This document shows positions 12,690 to 21,374 of a stretch of 64,000 nucleotides of DNA, piece after piece. The position numbers were made by a program, and so were the translations under genes. Position 1 is the first letter of the stretch; each line of letters starts with the position of its first letter. The notes beneath the pieces were generated by a model, which did no database searches, was not told the DNA's origin, and saw only the letters and a program-made list of their open reading frames with translations. Source of the DNA: Methylobacterium sp. SyP6R (GTDB taxonomy: Bacteria; Pseudomonadota; Alphaproteobacteria; Rhizobiales; Beijerinckiaceae); NCBI RefSeq assembly GCF_019216885.1, contig NZ_JAAQRC020000001.1, positions 3,401,001 to 3,465,000 of the forward strand, written 5' to 3'.

Positions 12690-12923
12690 TTAGCGGATCG
12701 GCTCGATGCTGGTGGCCCGTTGCCACAGCTGGACCATGATGTAGAGGGCCAGCAGGCTGAACAGCCCCATCAGCACGTGGCCGACGGTGTCGCCGAGCTC
12801 GAAGATGCCGGCGAGCGCCCAGCCCGCCGCGATCGCCACCGCGAAGACCTCGACGCCGACCAGCACCATGATGCTGAGGATGGTGAGGAGGCTGCGGGGC
12901 TTGAGGGATCGTGATGCGGGCAC
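12690..12923 (-). CDS. Small conserved-looking membrane protein (77 aa)
   Basis: 77 residues with two predicted membrane helices (about residues 12-42 and 48-67), a basic N-terminus (ASRSLKPRSLL) and a short cytosolic-type tail. No family recognised. It ends 10 bases before the opgG/opgD-like start and is certainly in the same operon, which suggests a role with periplasmic glucans or the envelope; that role is inferred from position only. Confidence 0.75.
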   Translation of the reverse strand: MPASRSLKPRSLLTILSIMVLVGVEVFAVAIAAGWALAGIFELGDTVGHVLMGLFSLLALYIMVQLWQRATSIEPIR

Positions 12924-13088
12924 GCGGCCTGACCCTTGGTTGATGTGTGGCGGGGCGACGGGCGAGCGAAGCGCCTATCGTTTCATGGCTCCGGGGACTA
13001 GCCTGAACCGCAGGCACCGCGCAACCGCGCGGGACCCGCCTCGCCAACTCGTCACGTCGCCGTAAACCCAGAGTCATCCGAAGCCCCG

Positions 13089-14687
13089 ATGCCCGAGACC
13101 CCCGTCTTCTCCCGCGCCGCCTGTGCGGCTCCCCACCACCTCGCGGCCGAGGCCGGACGGGCGATCCTCCAGGAGGGCGGCAACGCCGTCGAGGCGATGC
13201 TCGCCATGGCGGCGACCATCGCGGTGGTCTATCCGCACATGAACGGGCTTGGCGGCGACGGCTTCTGGCTGATCCGCGGCCCGAACGGCGTGGTGCGGGC
13301 GATCGAGGCCTGCGGGCCGGCCGGCAGCCTCGCGACGATCCGGCGCTACCGCGACAAGGACTACGAGACGATCCCCGAGCGGGGGCCCGACGCGGCCCTG
13401 ACGGTCGCCGGCGCGGTCGGCGGCTGGGCGCTCGCCCGCGGGATCGCCCGCGACCTCGGCGGACGCCTGCCCCTCGACCTGCTGCTCTCAGATGCCGTCC
13501 GGCACGCCCGCGAGGGGGTGGCGGTGTCTCCCTCCGAGGCGCGCTACGTGCCGAAGGAACTCGACACGCTCCACGACCAGCCGGGCTTCAAGGAAACCTT
13601 CCTGATCGACGGCCAGATCCCGAAGGCCGGGACCCTGCGCAAGCTGCCGGCGCTCGCCGCCACCCTCGACCAGCTCGGCCATGCCGGGCTGGAGGATTTT
13701 TATCGCGGCGATATCGGCCGCGAGATCGCCGCCGACCTGGAACGGGCCGGCAGCCCGGTCATCCGCACCGACATCGAGCGCTACCGGGCGGTGTCGCGGG
13801 CGCCGCTGTTGCTCAAGCTGTCGGGCGGGACGGTCTACAATTGCCCGCCGCCGAGCCAGGGCCTCGCCGCACTCCTGATCCTCGGTCTCTACGAGCGTCT
13901 GGGCACCATCCGCCCCGAGACGGCGGCGCATTATCACGGCCTGATCGAGGCGACGAAGCGGGCCTTCCGGATCCGCGACGCGGTGGTGACCGATTACGAC
14001 CGCCTGCGCCACGACCCCGCGAGTTTCCTGGCGCCGGAGCGGCTGGCGGCGGAGGCCGCGGCGATCCGCATGGACCGGGCCTCGCCTTATCCGGTCCGCC
14101 CGGTCGGCGACGGCGACACGGTGTGGATGGGGGCGATCGACCAGAACGGCGTCGCGGTGTCCTACATCCAGTCGGTCTACTGGGAGTTCGGCTCGGGCGT
14201 CGTCCTGCCGCGCACCGGCCTCACCTGGCAGAATCGCGGCGTCGCTTTCTCCCTCGATCCGCAGGCGGTCAATCCGCTGGAGCCGGGACGGCGGCCGTTC
14301 CACACCCTCAACCCGGCCATGGCCGTGCTGGCCGACGGGCGGGTGCTCTCCTACGGCAGCATGGGTGGCGACGGGCAGCCGCAATTCCAGGCTCAGGTCT
14401 TCACCCGCTATGCAACGTATGGGATGGGCGTCGCCGAGGCGGTGGATGCCCCGCGCTTCCTGTTCGGCCGCACCTGGGGCGCCAACTCGATGACCGTGAA
14501 GGTCGAGGACCGGTTCGACTCCGCCTGCATCGCGGCCTTGTCGCGGATGGGGCACGAGGTCGAGGAGCTGGGCGGCTCGTACATCGACTCGCTGGGCCAT
14601 GCCGGCCTCTTGGTGCGCCATCCCGGCAACGGGCGGATCGAGGCGACGCATGATCCGCGGTCGGATGGGGGAGCGGCGGGTTTGTGA
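13089..14687 (+). CDS. Gamma-glutamyltransferase family protein
   Basis: Ntn-hydrolase that cleaves or transfers gamma-glutamyl groups (glutathione and related). 532 residues. N-terminal block GRAILQEGGNAVEAMLAMA and GLGGDGFWLI match the family. The autoprocessing nucleophile is Thr344 in GDTVWMGAIDQNG, and SMGGDGQPQFQAQV marks the small subunit. There is no obvious signal peptide, so it may be cytosolic, unlike periplasmic E. coli GGT. It stands alone, divergent from the opgG operon. It could also be an acylase-like GGT homologue; substrate not proven. Confidence 0.9.
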   Translation: MPETPVFSRAACAAPHHLAAEAGRAILQEGGNAVEAMLAMAATIAVVYPHMNGLGGDGFWLIRGPNGVVRAIEACGPAGSLATIRRYRDKDYETIPERGPDAALTVAGAVGGWALARGIARDLGGRLPLDLLLSDAVRHAREGVAVSPSEARYVPKELDTLHDQPGFKETFLIDGQIPKAGTLRKLPALAATLDQLGHAGLEDFYRGDIGREIAADLERAGSPVIRTDIERYRAVSRAPLLLKLSGGTVYNCPPPSQGLAALLILGLYERLGTIRPETAAHYHGLIEATKRAFRIRDAVVTDYDRLRHDPASFLAPERLAAEAAAIRMDRASPYPVRPVGDGDTVWMGAIDQNGVAVSYIQSVYWEFGSGVVLPRTGLTWQNRGVAFSLDPQAVNPLEPGRRPFHTLNPAMAVLADGRVLSYGSMGGDGQPQFQAQVFTRYATYGMGVAEAVDAPRFLFGRTWGANSMTVKVEDRFDSACIAALSRMGHEVEELGGSYIDSLGHAGLLVRHPGNGRIEATHDPRSDGGAAGL

Positions 14688-14746
14688 GCTACCGAGCCCG
14701 ACCGGTCACAGCTTCGGCGGACCGTCGTCCTGCCGATGACGCCGGA

Positions 14747-15094
14747 TCAGAACGGGTAGGCGGTGATGAGCCGTCCAACGGAATCCGACGGAAGGACTTG
14801 CCACACGGATGTCACGCGCCCGGTCAGACCTGTCGGCGACTCGATCGGCCCTCCGAATAGGAAGCGCACGTCGTAGATGGTGACTTTTGGTGGTTGGGAG
14901 ACACTGCTCGGCAGTGTCGGATGCGCCAGAAGCGCTGCTGCCAGCAGGTTGGGCTCAAACGGATCAAAACCGCAGTTGATGAAATATCGAGCTTTCGGCC
15001 CACCATTCGGATGGGACAATTTCGGAAGGTAACCAGATATCTTGAGGGTATCGATTGCGAATCTAATGGGTGGCACTGGGTGCAAGGTCTGCAC
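14747..15094 (-). CDS. DUF6883-like protein
   Basis: 115 residues, function unknown. The pattern RFAIDTLKISGYLPKLSHP, a KARYFINCGF segment, an Ala/Leu-rich helix and a closing TSVWQVLPSDSV ... RLITAYPF matches my recollection of DUF6883. The upstream DUF4926-like frame overlaps it by 32 bases if the ATG at 15094 is used, or by 14 bases with the in-frame GTG at 15076, so the two are co-translated. DUF6883 and DUF4926 genes often occur side by side; whether they form a toxin-immunity or toxin-antitoxin-like pair is not established here. Confidence 0.7.
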   Translation of the reverse strand: MQTLHPVPPIRFAIDTLKISGYLPKLSHPNGGPKARYFINCGFDPFEPNLLAAALLAHPTLPSSVSQPPKVTIYDVRFLFGGPIESPTGLTGRVTSVWQVLPSDSVGRLITAYPF

Positions 15095-15356
15095 GCGTTG
15101 CCCCCGGTATCAGCTCCAGCTTCGCCAGCTCGACGGTCGCGAGGACCGGGATCGGATGGCCGTTCTCTGAAAATCTCTGATTCTCGGACTCGACCAGATA
15201 CGCTGCACCGTCGCCGAGAATCGATAGCACCGTCCCGCACGAACCTTCGCGAATGGTTTCTGCCTTATCGCCTTTCACATTCGTGCGAACCACGACTTGG
15301 TCGAGTTCGTGGATGGACGCGGATGCGACCGGAAGCCAGGTATAGGCGAGGTGCAT
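15063..15356 (-). CDS. DUF4926-like protein
   Basis: About 97 residues from the ATG at 15356 (the frame is open to a GTG at 15374). The core ELDQVVVRTNV, then EGSCGTVLSILGDGAAYLVE, then ATVELAKLELIPG resembles DUF4926, a small SH3-like beta barrel in which 'G-x-x-G-T-V' and 'A-Y-x-V-E' are typical. It overlaps the downstream DUF6883-like gene. It carries an extra segment (SENQRFSENGHPIP) where most family members have a short turn. Function unknown; likely the partner of the next gene. Confidence 0.65.
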   Translation of the reverse strand: MHLAYTWLPVASASIHELDQVVVRTNVKGDKAETIREGSCGTVLSILGDGAAYLVESENQRFSENGHPIPVLATVELAKLELIPGATRADLAPSATH

Positions 15357-15562
15357 TGTCACGGCGCCGCCCACAGGATTTGAGGACCATCAGGCGTGGG
15401 GGTCGTCCGCACGTCGCGTCACGGGCAAGAGGCACGCGCGCCATCATCTGCCAGGATTGTCGAACCCAATCGTCGTCACGGGTTCCCCAAGTGTATCCCC
15501 AACATGCGGAGGGCCCGGCACCTCCCGGCGCCAAGCCCTCCGCTCTCCTCCATCAGCCCGCC

Positions 15563-16162
15563 TCAGCGCGGCGCGCGCTTGGCCAGGATCCGCTGCAACG
15601 TCCGCCGGTGCATGTTCAACCGGCGCGCCGTCTCCGAGACGTTGCGGCCGCACAGCTCGTAGACCCGCTGGATGTGCTCCCAGCGCACCCGGTCGGCCGA
15701 CATCGGGTTCTCGGGCGGGTCGGCCCGCTCGCCGGGCTCGGCCATCAGGGTGCCGTGGATCTCGTCGGCGTCGGCGGGCTTTGCCAGGTAGTCGAAGGCG
15801 CCGAGCTTCACCGCGGTGACGGCGGTGGCGATGTTGCCGTAACCGGTGAGGATCACGCCGCGGGCCTCCGGCCGGCGCTCCTTCAGCCGGGCGATCACGT
15901 CGAGGCCGTTGCCGTCGCCGAGCCGCATGTCGATGACGGCGAAGGCCGGCGGCTTCGCGTCCACCGCCGAAACGCCCTCGGCCACGCTCTCCGCGACGTG
16001 GACCTGGTAGCCGCGGGCCTCCATGGCCCGGGCGAGGCGGGTCGAGAACGGCTTGTCGTCGTCCACGATCAGCAGGCTGCGGTCGGCATGGTTGAGGAGG
16101 GCGTCGCCCTCCGGGATGGTGCCGGCCGGGGCCTCCGGGCTTAACGTTCCGTATTGCGTCAT
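15563..16162 (-). CDS. regA: Redox response regulator, RegA/ActR/PrrA family
   Basis: Global redox-responsive transcription factor, 199 residues. The receiver domain has the acidic triad (VDDDK), phospho-acceptor Asp78 in VIDMRLGDG, and Lys128 in YLAKPAD. A Pro-rich linker (DPPENP) leads to a Fis-type helix-turn-helix, GRNVSETARRLNMHRRTLQR, the highly conserved RegA DNA-binding helix. The sensor gene regB lies 43 bases upstream on the same strand, so kinase and regulator are probably co-transcribed, unlike Rhodobacter where regB is divergent. Likely targets are respiration, carbon storage and carbon/nitrogen fixation genes. Confidence 0.95.
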   Translation of the reverse strand: MTQYGTLSPEAPAGTIPEGDALLNHADRSLLIVDDDKPFSTRLARAMEARGYQVHVAESVAEGVSAVDAKPPAFAVIDMRLGDGNGLDVIARLKERRPEARGVILTGYGNIATAVTAVKLGAFDYLAKPADADEIHGTLMAEPGERADPPENPMSADRVRWEHIQRVYELCGRNVSETARRLNMHRRTLQRILAKRAPR

Positions 16163-16205
16163 CCGGCGACGCTCCTTGCGAAGTTCAATCAGTCTATTGA
16201 GAGAA

Positions 16206-17573
16206 CTATATAGGAACGTCGCGAGCCTGCGTCAGGGGTGCGGCATCCCCCGTACCCGTGTTTCGACCGCCTTTGGCCTCCCTCTCGAAAACGTGACGAG
16301 GCCAGGCGATCCGCACCACCGCGCCGGTCGAGGGATCGACCGCGTTGGCGAGGGTCAGCTGCGCGCCGGAGCGCTCGATGAGCGTCTTGGCGATGAAGAG
16401 GCCGAGGCCGAGGCCGGTGCCGCCCTCCTGGGCGGCACTGCGGGTGCTGACATAGGGCTCGCCGACCCGCAGCAGCACGTCGGGGGCGAAACCCGGCCCG
16501 TCGTCGCGGATCTCCAGCGAGACCCGGTCCGGGCTCCAGCGCGCCTCGATCGCCACGCAGCTTTCCGCGAAGTCGACCGCGTTGTCGACGATATTGGCGA
16601 GCCCGAACATCACGCCCGGGTTGCGCCGGCAGGCCGGCTCCGGCCCGTCGCCCTTCGTCGTCACGTCGAGCACGATGCCGAGCGCGCGCTGCGGCGCCAC
16701 CAGTTCCTCGACGAGGTGGCTCAAGGAAATGGTCTCGATGAAGCCGCCCTGGTCGGCATCGAGGGATGTGAGCTTGGCGAGGATGCCGCGGCAGCGCTCG
16801 ACCTGGTCGCGCAGCAGCGCCAGGTCCTCGGCGACGCTCGGGGAGGCCGTCGGCCCGAGCTGCCGGTCGAGTTCCTTGGCCACCACCGTGATGGTGGCGA
16901 GCGGCGTGCCGAGCTCGTGGGCGGCCGCCGCCGCCAGCCCGTCGAGCTGCGACAGGTGCTGCTCGCGGGCGAGCACCAGCTCGGTGGCGGCCAGCGCCTG
17001 GGCGAGCTGGCGCGCCTCCTCGGCGACGCGCCAAGCGTAAACTCCCGTAAAGGCGGTTCCGAGCAGGATCGCGGTCCAGACGCCCGACACGTACAGGAAC
17101 GGCAGTTCGAGCGTCTCTCCGGCGAACCACGGCAGCGGCCGGTAGACCAGGGCGAGGAGCGTCGAGAGGCCGACCGCCAGGAGCCCAAGCGCCAGGGTCC
17201 GGGCCGGGGGCAGGGCGGTGGCGGAGATCAGCACGGGGGCGAGGAACAGCAGGGCGAAGGGGTTCTGGAGGCCGCCGGTGAGGAAGAGGAGGGCGGCGAG
17301 CTGGATGATGTCGAAGGCGAGCAGCAGCACCGCGGCGTCGTCGCTGAGCCGGTGACTGGCCGGGTAGCGGATCCGCAGGGTGAGGTTGAGCCAGGACGAG
17401 GCCGCGATGACGAGGAAGCACCAGCCGAAGGGCAGGGGCAGGCCGAGCCCGAGATGGGCGCCGGCCACCGCCGCGCCCTGGCCCGCCACCGCGAGCCAGC
17501 GAAGCCGCACCAGGGTGTCGAGGCGCAGGTGGCGGGCATCGCGCACCAGATCGGTCTGCAAGGTTTCGAACAT
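16206..17573 (-). CDS. regB: Redox sensor histidine kinase, RegB/PrrB family
   Basis: Membrane kinase that senses quinone pool and redox state and phosphorylates RegA. 455 residues from the ATG at 17573 (ATG at 17585 also possible; the frame is open to 17717). Six hydrophobic segments include the ubiquinone-binding motif GGLQNPF. The H-box is AAAAHELGTPLATI, and Cys in QVERCRGILAKL lies 42 residues later, matching redox-active Cys265 of RegB (40 after His225). N-box NIVDNAVDF and G-boxes DDGPGF and GTGLGLGLF follow. Both known redox-sensing features are therefore present. Confidence 0.95.
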   Translation of the reverse strand: MFETLQTDLVRDARHLRLDTLVRLRWLAVAGQGAAVAGAHLGLGLPLPFGWCFLVIAASSWLNLTLRIRYPASHRLSDDAAVLLLAFDIIQLAALLFLTGGLQNPFALLFLAPVLISATALPPARTLALGLLAVGLSTLLALVYRPLPWFAGETLELPFLYVSGVWTAILLGTAFTGVYAWRVAEEARQLAQALAATELVLAREQHLSQLDGLAAAAAHELGTPLATITVVAKELDRQLGPTASPSVAEDLALLRDQVERCRGILAKLTSLDADQGGFIETISLSHLVEELVAPQRALGIVLDVTTKGDGPEPACRRNPGVMFGLANIVDNAVDFAESCVAIEARWSPDRVSLEIRDDGPGFAPDVLLRVGEPYVSTRSAAQEGGTGLGLGLFIAKTLIERSGAQLTLANAVDPSTGAVVRIAWPRHVFEREAKGGRNTGTGDAAPLTQARDVPI

Positions 17574-17889
17574 GCTCGAAACCATAGTGCGCGCCCGCCC
17601 GCCGGCCAGGGCGCGGAGCCGGAAACCCTTCGCGCTCCAGTGCGTTGCCTTCGACGGTGAAGGAGCCGGTTCAGGATCGGCGCATGGCGGATCCGGGCTG
17701 CATGCCGCACCGCACAAGGCACACGTGGGAGTTGAGGTAAAAAGGACACGGTTCCACCTTTTGACACCTTGGATTTCCGTAAGTGTTGCCCTTCAATATC
17801 GGACCTCTATTGTCCTGGCTCCCAATCGGGACAGGCGTCTCCCGGCGGGCGGTGCGCGCGCCCCTGGGTCAATCGTGGACGGTGGCGTC

Positions 17890-19161
17890 ATGGATCTCTC
17901 GTATTTCTGGTATGAAGCCGCGCACTGGATGTTGACGCCTGCCCGAGCGGCCGCCGACGCCACGCAGCTCGTGTTCAAGAATCCCGTCAACCCGATCACC
18001 TACACGCCCTACGGCCGGACCGTGTCGGCGGCCTGCGAGATGTTCGAGCGCACGACGCGGCGCTACGGCAAGCCGGCCTTCAACCTGCCCCGCACGGTGG
18101 TCGAGGGCATGGTGACGGACGTGACCGAGCGGGTCGTGTGGTCGAAGCCGTTCTGCCAGGTGATCAAGTTCGACCGCGCCCTGAAGCGCCCGACGACCCA
18201 GGCCCAGCCGAAGGTGCTGGTGGTGGCGCCGATGTCGGGCCACTACGCGACCCTGCTGCGCGGCACCGTCGAGGCGATGCTGCCCGCCCACGAGGTGATG
18301 ATCACCGACTGGATCGATGCCCGCATGGTGCCGCTCGAGGCCGGCCGCTTCGACCTCGACGATTACATCGACTACCTGATCGAGATGTTCCAGGCCCTGG
18401 GGCCGGACCTGCACGTGATCGCGGTGTGCCAGCCCTCGGTGCCGGTCTTCGCCGCCGTCGCCCGGATGGAGGCCGAGGGCATGCCGGGCGTGCCGACCTC
18501 GATGACCCTGATGGGCGGCCCGATCGACACCCGCCGCTCGCCCACCGCCGTGAACTGCCTCGCCGCCGAGCGCGGCTCGGACTGGTTCAAGCGCAACTGC
18601 ATCACCGTGGTGCCCCCGGGCTATCCCGGCACCTGGCGCGAGGTCTATCCGGGCTTCTTCCAGCTCTCCGGCTTCATGGGCATGAACCTCGACCGTCACC
18701 TGACGGCGCATTGGGACATGTTCAAGCACCTGGTGCGCGACGACGGCGACTCGGCCGAGAAGCATCGCGAGTTCTACGACGAGTACCTGTCGGTGATGGA
18801 CCTGACGGCGGAGTTCTACCTCCAGACCGTCAACACCGTCTTCGTCGAGCACGCCCTGCCGAAGGGCACGATGCGCCACCGCGACAAGCCGGTCGATCCG
18901 ACCGCGATCCGCCACTGCGCCATCATGGCGGTGGAGGGCGAGAAGGACGACATCTCCGGCGTCGGCCAGACGCTCGCGGCCCTCGACCTGACGCCGAACC
19001 TGGGCGCAGAGCGCAAGCTCTACCACCTGCAGCAGGGTGTCGGCCATTACGGCGTATTCAACGGCTCGCGCTTCCGGGCCAATATCGCGCCGCGCATTTC
19101 CGCCTTCATGCACGAGATGCAGGGCACGCAGGCCCTCGCCGACTTGCGCGAGGCCTCCTGA
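17890..19161 (+). CDS. phaZ: Intracellular polyhydroxyalkanoate (PHB) depolymerase
   Basis: Mobilises stored polyhydroxybutyrate granules; cytosolic. 423 residues from the ATG at 17890. The active-site nucleophile is Cys180 in HVIAVCQPSVPVFAAVARM, equivalent to Cys183 of Ralstonia PhaZ1 where Cys replaces the lipase-box Ser. Other conserved blocks are SGHYATLLRGTVEAMLP, VMITDWIDARMVPL and GVGHYGVFNGSRFR with the probable catalytic His. The upstream in-frame extension to 17380 lies antisense to regB and is rejected. It is divergent from regB, which suggests that redox state and carbon-store use may be linked through a shared promoter region. Confidence 0.95.
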   Translation: MDLSYFWYEAAHWMLTPARAAADATQLVFKNPVNPITYTPYGRTVSAACEMFERTTRRYGKPAFNLPRTVVEGMVTDVTERVVWSKPFCQVIKFDRALKRPTTQAQPKVLVVAPMSGHYATLLRGTVEAMLPAHEVMITDWIDARMVPLEAGRFDLDDYIDYLIEMFQALGPDLHVIAVCQPSVPVFAAVARMEAEGMPGVPTSMTLMGGPIDTRRSPTAVNCLAAERGSDWFKRNCITVVPPGYPGTWREVYPGFFQLSGFMGMNLDRHLTAHWDMFKHLVRDDGDSAEKHREFYDEYLSVMDLTAEFYLQTVNTVFVEHALPKGTMRHRDKPVDPTAIRHCAIMAVEGEKDDISGVGQTLAALDLTPNLGAERKLYHLQQGVGHYGVFNGSRFRANIAPRISAFMHEMQGTQALADLREAS

Positions 19162-19171
19162 TCCTCCCCGT

Positions 19172-19195
19172 CCGGCGCCGCCTCGGCGGCGCCGG
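19172..19195 (+). terminator. Hairpin after phaZ
   Basis: Inverted repeat CCGGCGCCG / CGGCGCCGG with a short loop, 11 bases after the phaZ stop. It lacks a U tract, so the terminator role is tentative. Confidence 0.4.
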
Positions 19196-19330
19196 CCCTC
19201 TGCCATCACCCCTTTCACCATGACGACGTCGCCGATGCGTCGCCTGCGCGCCTGGTTCGCAGGCTTCCTCGGCCTCGCGCGGCGAACCGGGACGCTGACA
19301 GGCTCCGGGTCTCCCGGGTACAAGGGTGGC

Positions 19331-20074
19331 ATGCGAGTCGCGCTCCTTCGCCGTTCGGCGCCCGAACCCACCCACGTCACCGTCATCCACGCCGGCACCT
19401 GCTACCCGGTCACCGTGCGCCGCCGCGCGGCGGCGCGGCGCATAACCCTGCGGGTGTCGAGCGCCACCGGCGAGATCGTGCTCACGCTGCCGGAGCGCAC
19501 CGACCTCGCCGCCGCGCAACGCTTCGCCGATTCGCACGGTGCCTGGATCGCCACCCGGGTGGCGAAGCTTCCGGAACGCATCGCCTTCGTACCGGGCGCG
19601 ACGGTGCCGCTGCGCGGCGTACCCCACCGCATCCTGCATTGGTCGACCACCTCCGGTGCGACCTTGGCCACGACGGAGCCGGACGGCACGCCGGTGATCG
19701 CGGTCTCCTGCGGCCTGCCCCACGTGGCGCGCCGGGTGCGGGACTTCCTGGAGGCCGAGGCGCGTCGCGACCTCGGCGAAGCGGTGGCGCGTCATGCCGG
19801 GGCGCTCGGCCGGACGCCGAAGCGCCTGACCGTGCGCGACACCCGCAGCCGCTGGGGCTCGTGCTCCGCCGCCGGCCACCTGAATTTTTCCTGGCGCCTC
19901 ATCATGGCGCCACCGACGGTGCTCGACTATCTGGCCGCGCACGAGGTCGCGCACCTCGCCGAGATGAACCACTCGGACCGGTTCTGGCGCGTCGTGAAAA
20001 AACTCTCCCCGGGCTACGACGAGCCCGAGACCTGGCTGAAGCGGCACGGCACGGAGTTGCACCGCTACGGTTGA
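19331..20074 (+). CDS. YgjP/SprT-like M48-type zinc metallopeptidase (DUF45)
   Basis: Putative zinc-dependent hydrolase, 247 residues from the ATG at 19331 (AAGGG upstream); an ATG at 19220 would add 37 poorly conserved residues. The zinc site is HEVAHLAEMNHSDRFW (HExxH plus a distal His). The family marker TRSRWGSCSAAGHLNFSWRL precedes it. The N-terminal domain (VTVRRRAAARRITLRVSS) is typical of YgjP-like proteins. Substrate unknown; the homologous SprT fold acts on DNA-protein crosslinks, but that function cannot be transferred to this subfamily. It follows phaZ after a hairpin and is probably transcribed separately. Confidence 0.88.
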   Translation: MRVALLRRSAPEPTHVTVIHAGTCYPVTVRRRAAARRITLRVSSATGEIVLTLPERTDLAAAQRFADSHGAWIATRVAKLPERIAFVPGATVPLRGVPHRILHWSTTSGATLATTEPDGTPVIAVSCGLPHVARRVRDFLEAEARRDLGEAVARHAGALGRTPKRLTVRDTRSRWGSCSAAGHLNFSWRLIMAPPTVLDYLAAHEVAHLAEMNHSDRFWRVVKKLSPGYDEPETWLKRHGTELHRYG

Positions 20075-20116
20075 TCGGGCCGAGAGCCTGTTTCGATGGG
20101 CCCTGCAAAATCTCAA

Positions 20117-20170
20117 ACCCTCCGGGTCATTCCGGAGCCGCGAAGCGGAGCCCGGAATGACCCGGAGGGT
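20117..20170. repeat. Intergenic palindrome (REP-like element)
   Basis: Perfect 19-bp arms (20117-20135 and 20152-20170) around the GC-rich loop AGCCGCGAAGCGGAGC, which is itself partly self-complementary. The core GTCATTCCGG...CCGGAATGAC is of the kind dispersed in many rhizobial and methylobacterial genomes. It lies between two convergent genes. Confidence 0.75.
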
Positions 20171-20204
20171 GTTCATTCTGTCGTGATCAAAACAGTTCTG
20201 CCGC

Positions 20205-20570
20205 TCAGCCCTTGGTGCGCACCACCACCACACGCTCCGCCGGCCAGGCCGGGCGCGGATCGACGTGGCCGGGATTGAGGGTGCGGGGCGCGATGCTGTC
20301 GCAATTCTCGCGCTGACGCAGGATGACCTCGCCGTTCTCGCCCCGGCGCCGGATGATCCCGCCGTCGCGGCAGAACCCGGCAATCTCGGCCGAGCGCGAG
20401 GCCCGGCGCCCGCGCGGGTTGCGGGGCACCGGCGGGTGCTCGATCGTCAGCGTCGCATCCCGATTGAGCGAGCGCTCGACATAGGTGGTCTCGCCGATCG
20501 GCAGCGACTGGGCTTCGGCATATCCGGCGGCCAGGACCAGGAAGGCGAGGGAGGTGGCGGCGAGTCTCAT
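20205..20570 (-). CDS. Secreted protein of unknown function (121 aa)
   Basis: 121 residues from the ATG at 20570 with a clear Sec signal peptide (LAATSLAFLVLAAGYAEA, cleavage near AEA-QS). The mature part is basic and Arg-rich with two Cys (GFCRDGG and ENCDSIAP) that could form one disulfide. No family recognised. It is divergent from the IalB-like gene. The 29 extra residues available upstream (to 20657) are not signal-like and are rejected. Confidence 0.7.
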   Translation of the reverse strand: MRLAATSLAFLVLAAGYAEAQSLPIGETTYVERSLNRDATLTIEHPPVPRNPRGRRASRSAEIAGFCRDGGIIRRRGENGEVILRQRENCDSIAPRTLNPGHVDPRPAWPAERVVVVRTKG

Positions 20571-20820
20571 GGTCGTCGGTTCTCGGGCGGCTCTCGCGAG
20601 CGGGGCGGGGCTGATCCGGGTCGGTCGATCCGATATGAACCGTAAAACCATGCGCAACCACTAACGGCATACGGCCCCGGACGCGGCCCGGCTCGATCAT
20701 CAAGCTAAGCCGGTTCGGCGGCACGGGTTCCCGATCACGGGAGGGCGCCTCGGCTTGACAGCATCCCGGCCCCGTGGTCGGAACGCCCCCGGGCCGGCGG
20801 ATGGCCGGGGCAGCGGAGCG

Positions 20821-21354
20821 GTGAACGGCGTGGGAGACAGATTGCGACGGATCGGACGCCGGGTGCGGGCCGCCGCCCTCGGACTCGGACTCGCTCTCGG
20901 ACTGCCGGCCGGTGCCGCCCTGGCGCAGGGCGCGGTCAAGCAGACCTTCGACGACTGGCAGCTGCGCTGCGAGACGCCCGCCGGCGCCAAGGCCGAGCAA
21001 TGCGCCCTGGTGCAGTACGTCGCCGCCGAGGACCGGCCGAACCTGTCCCTGGTGGTGATCGTGCTGAAGACCGCCGACAACCGCGGCACCCTGCTGCGGG
21101 TGGTGGCGCCGCTCGGCGTGCTCCTGCCCTCCGGCCTCGGCCTGAAGGTCGACCAGGCGGAGATCGGCCGCACCTCGTTCGTGCGCTGCCTCTCCACCGG
21201 CTGCGTCGCCGAGGTGGTGATGGACGACAAGCTCATCAACCAGCTCAAGAGCGGCCAGCAGGCCACCTTCATCGTCTTCCAGACGCCCGAGGAAGGAGTG
21301 GGCATTCCACTGTCCCTCAAGGGGTTCAAGGAAGGCTTCGACAGCCTGAAGTGA
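20821..21354 (+). CDS. Invasion-associated locus B (IalB) family protein
   Basis: Periplasmic protein of the IalB family, widespread in alphaproteobacteria and named from Bartonella, where it aids erythrocyte invasion; in environmental species the role is unknown. About 177 residues from the GTG at 20821 (frame open to 20755). The basic RRIGRRVR is followed by a hydrophobic signal ending AALAQG. Family features: KQTFDDWQLRCETP, a conserved Cys in EQCALVQ, PLGVLLPSGLGLKVD, and a CLSTGC pair. The next gene starts 20 bases later, so this heads a four-gene operon with a second secreted protein and two glycosyltransferases. Start uncertain. Confidence 0.88.
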   Translation: MNGVGDRLRRIGRRVRAAALGLGLALGLPAGAALAQGAVKQTFDDWQLRCETPAGAKAEQCALVQYVAAEDRPNLSLVVIVLKTADNRGTLLRVVAPLGVLLPSGLGLKVDQAEIGRTSFVRCLSTGCVAEVVMDDKLINQLKSGQQATFIVFQTPEEGVGIPLSLKGFKEGFDSLK

Positions 21355-21374
21355 TCGACGATCGGGAGAGGATT

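Noticed and set aside
20117..20170. Palindrome as an intrinsic terminator between convergent genes
   Set aside because: No U tract on either strand and the sequence looks like a dispersed REP-type element; a secondary termination role remains possible.
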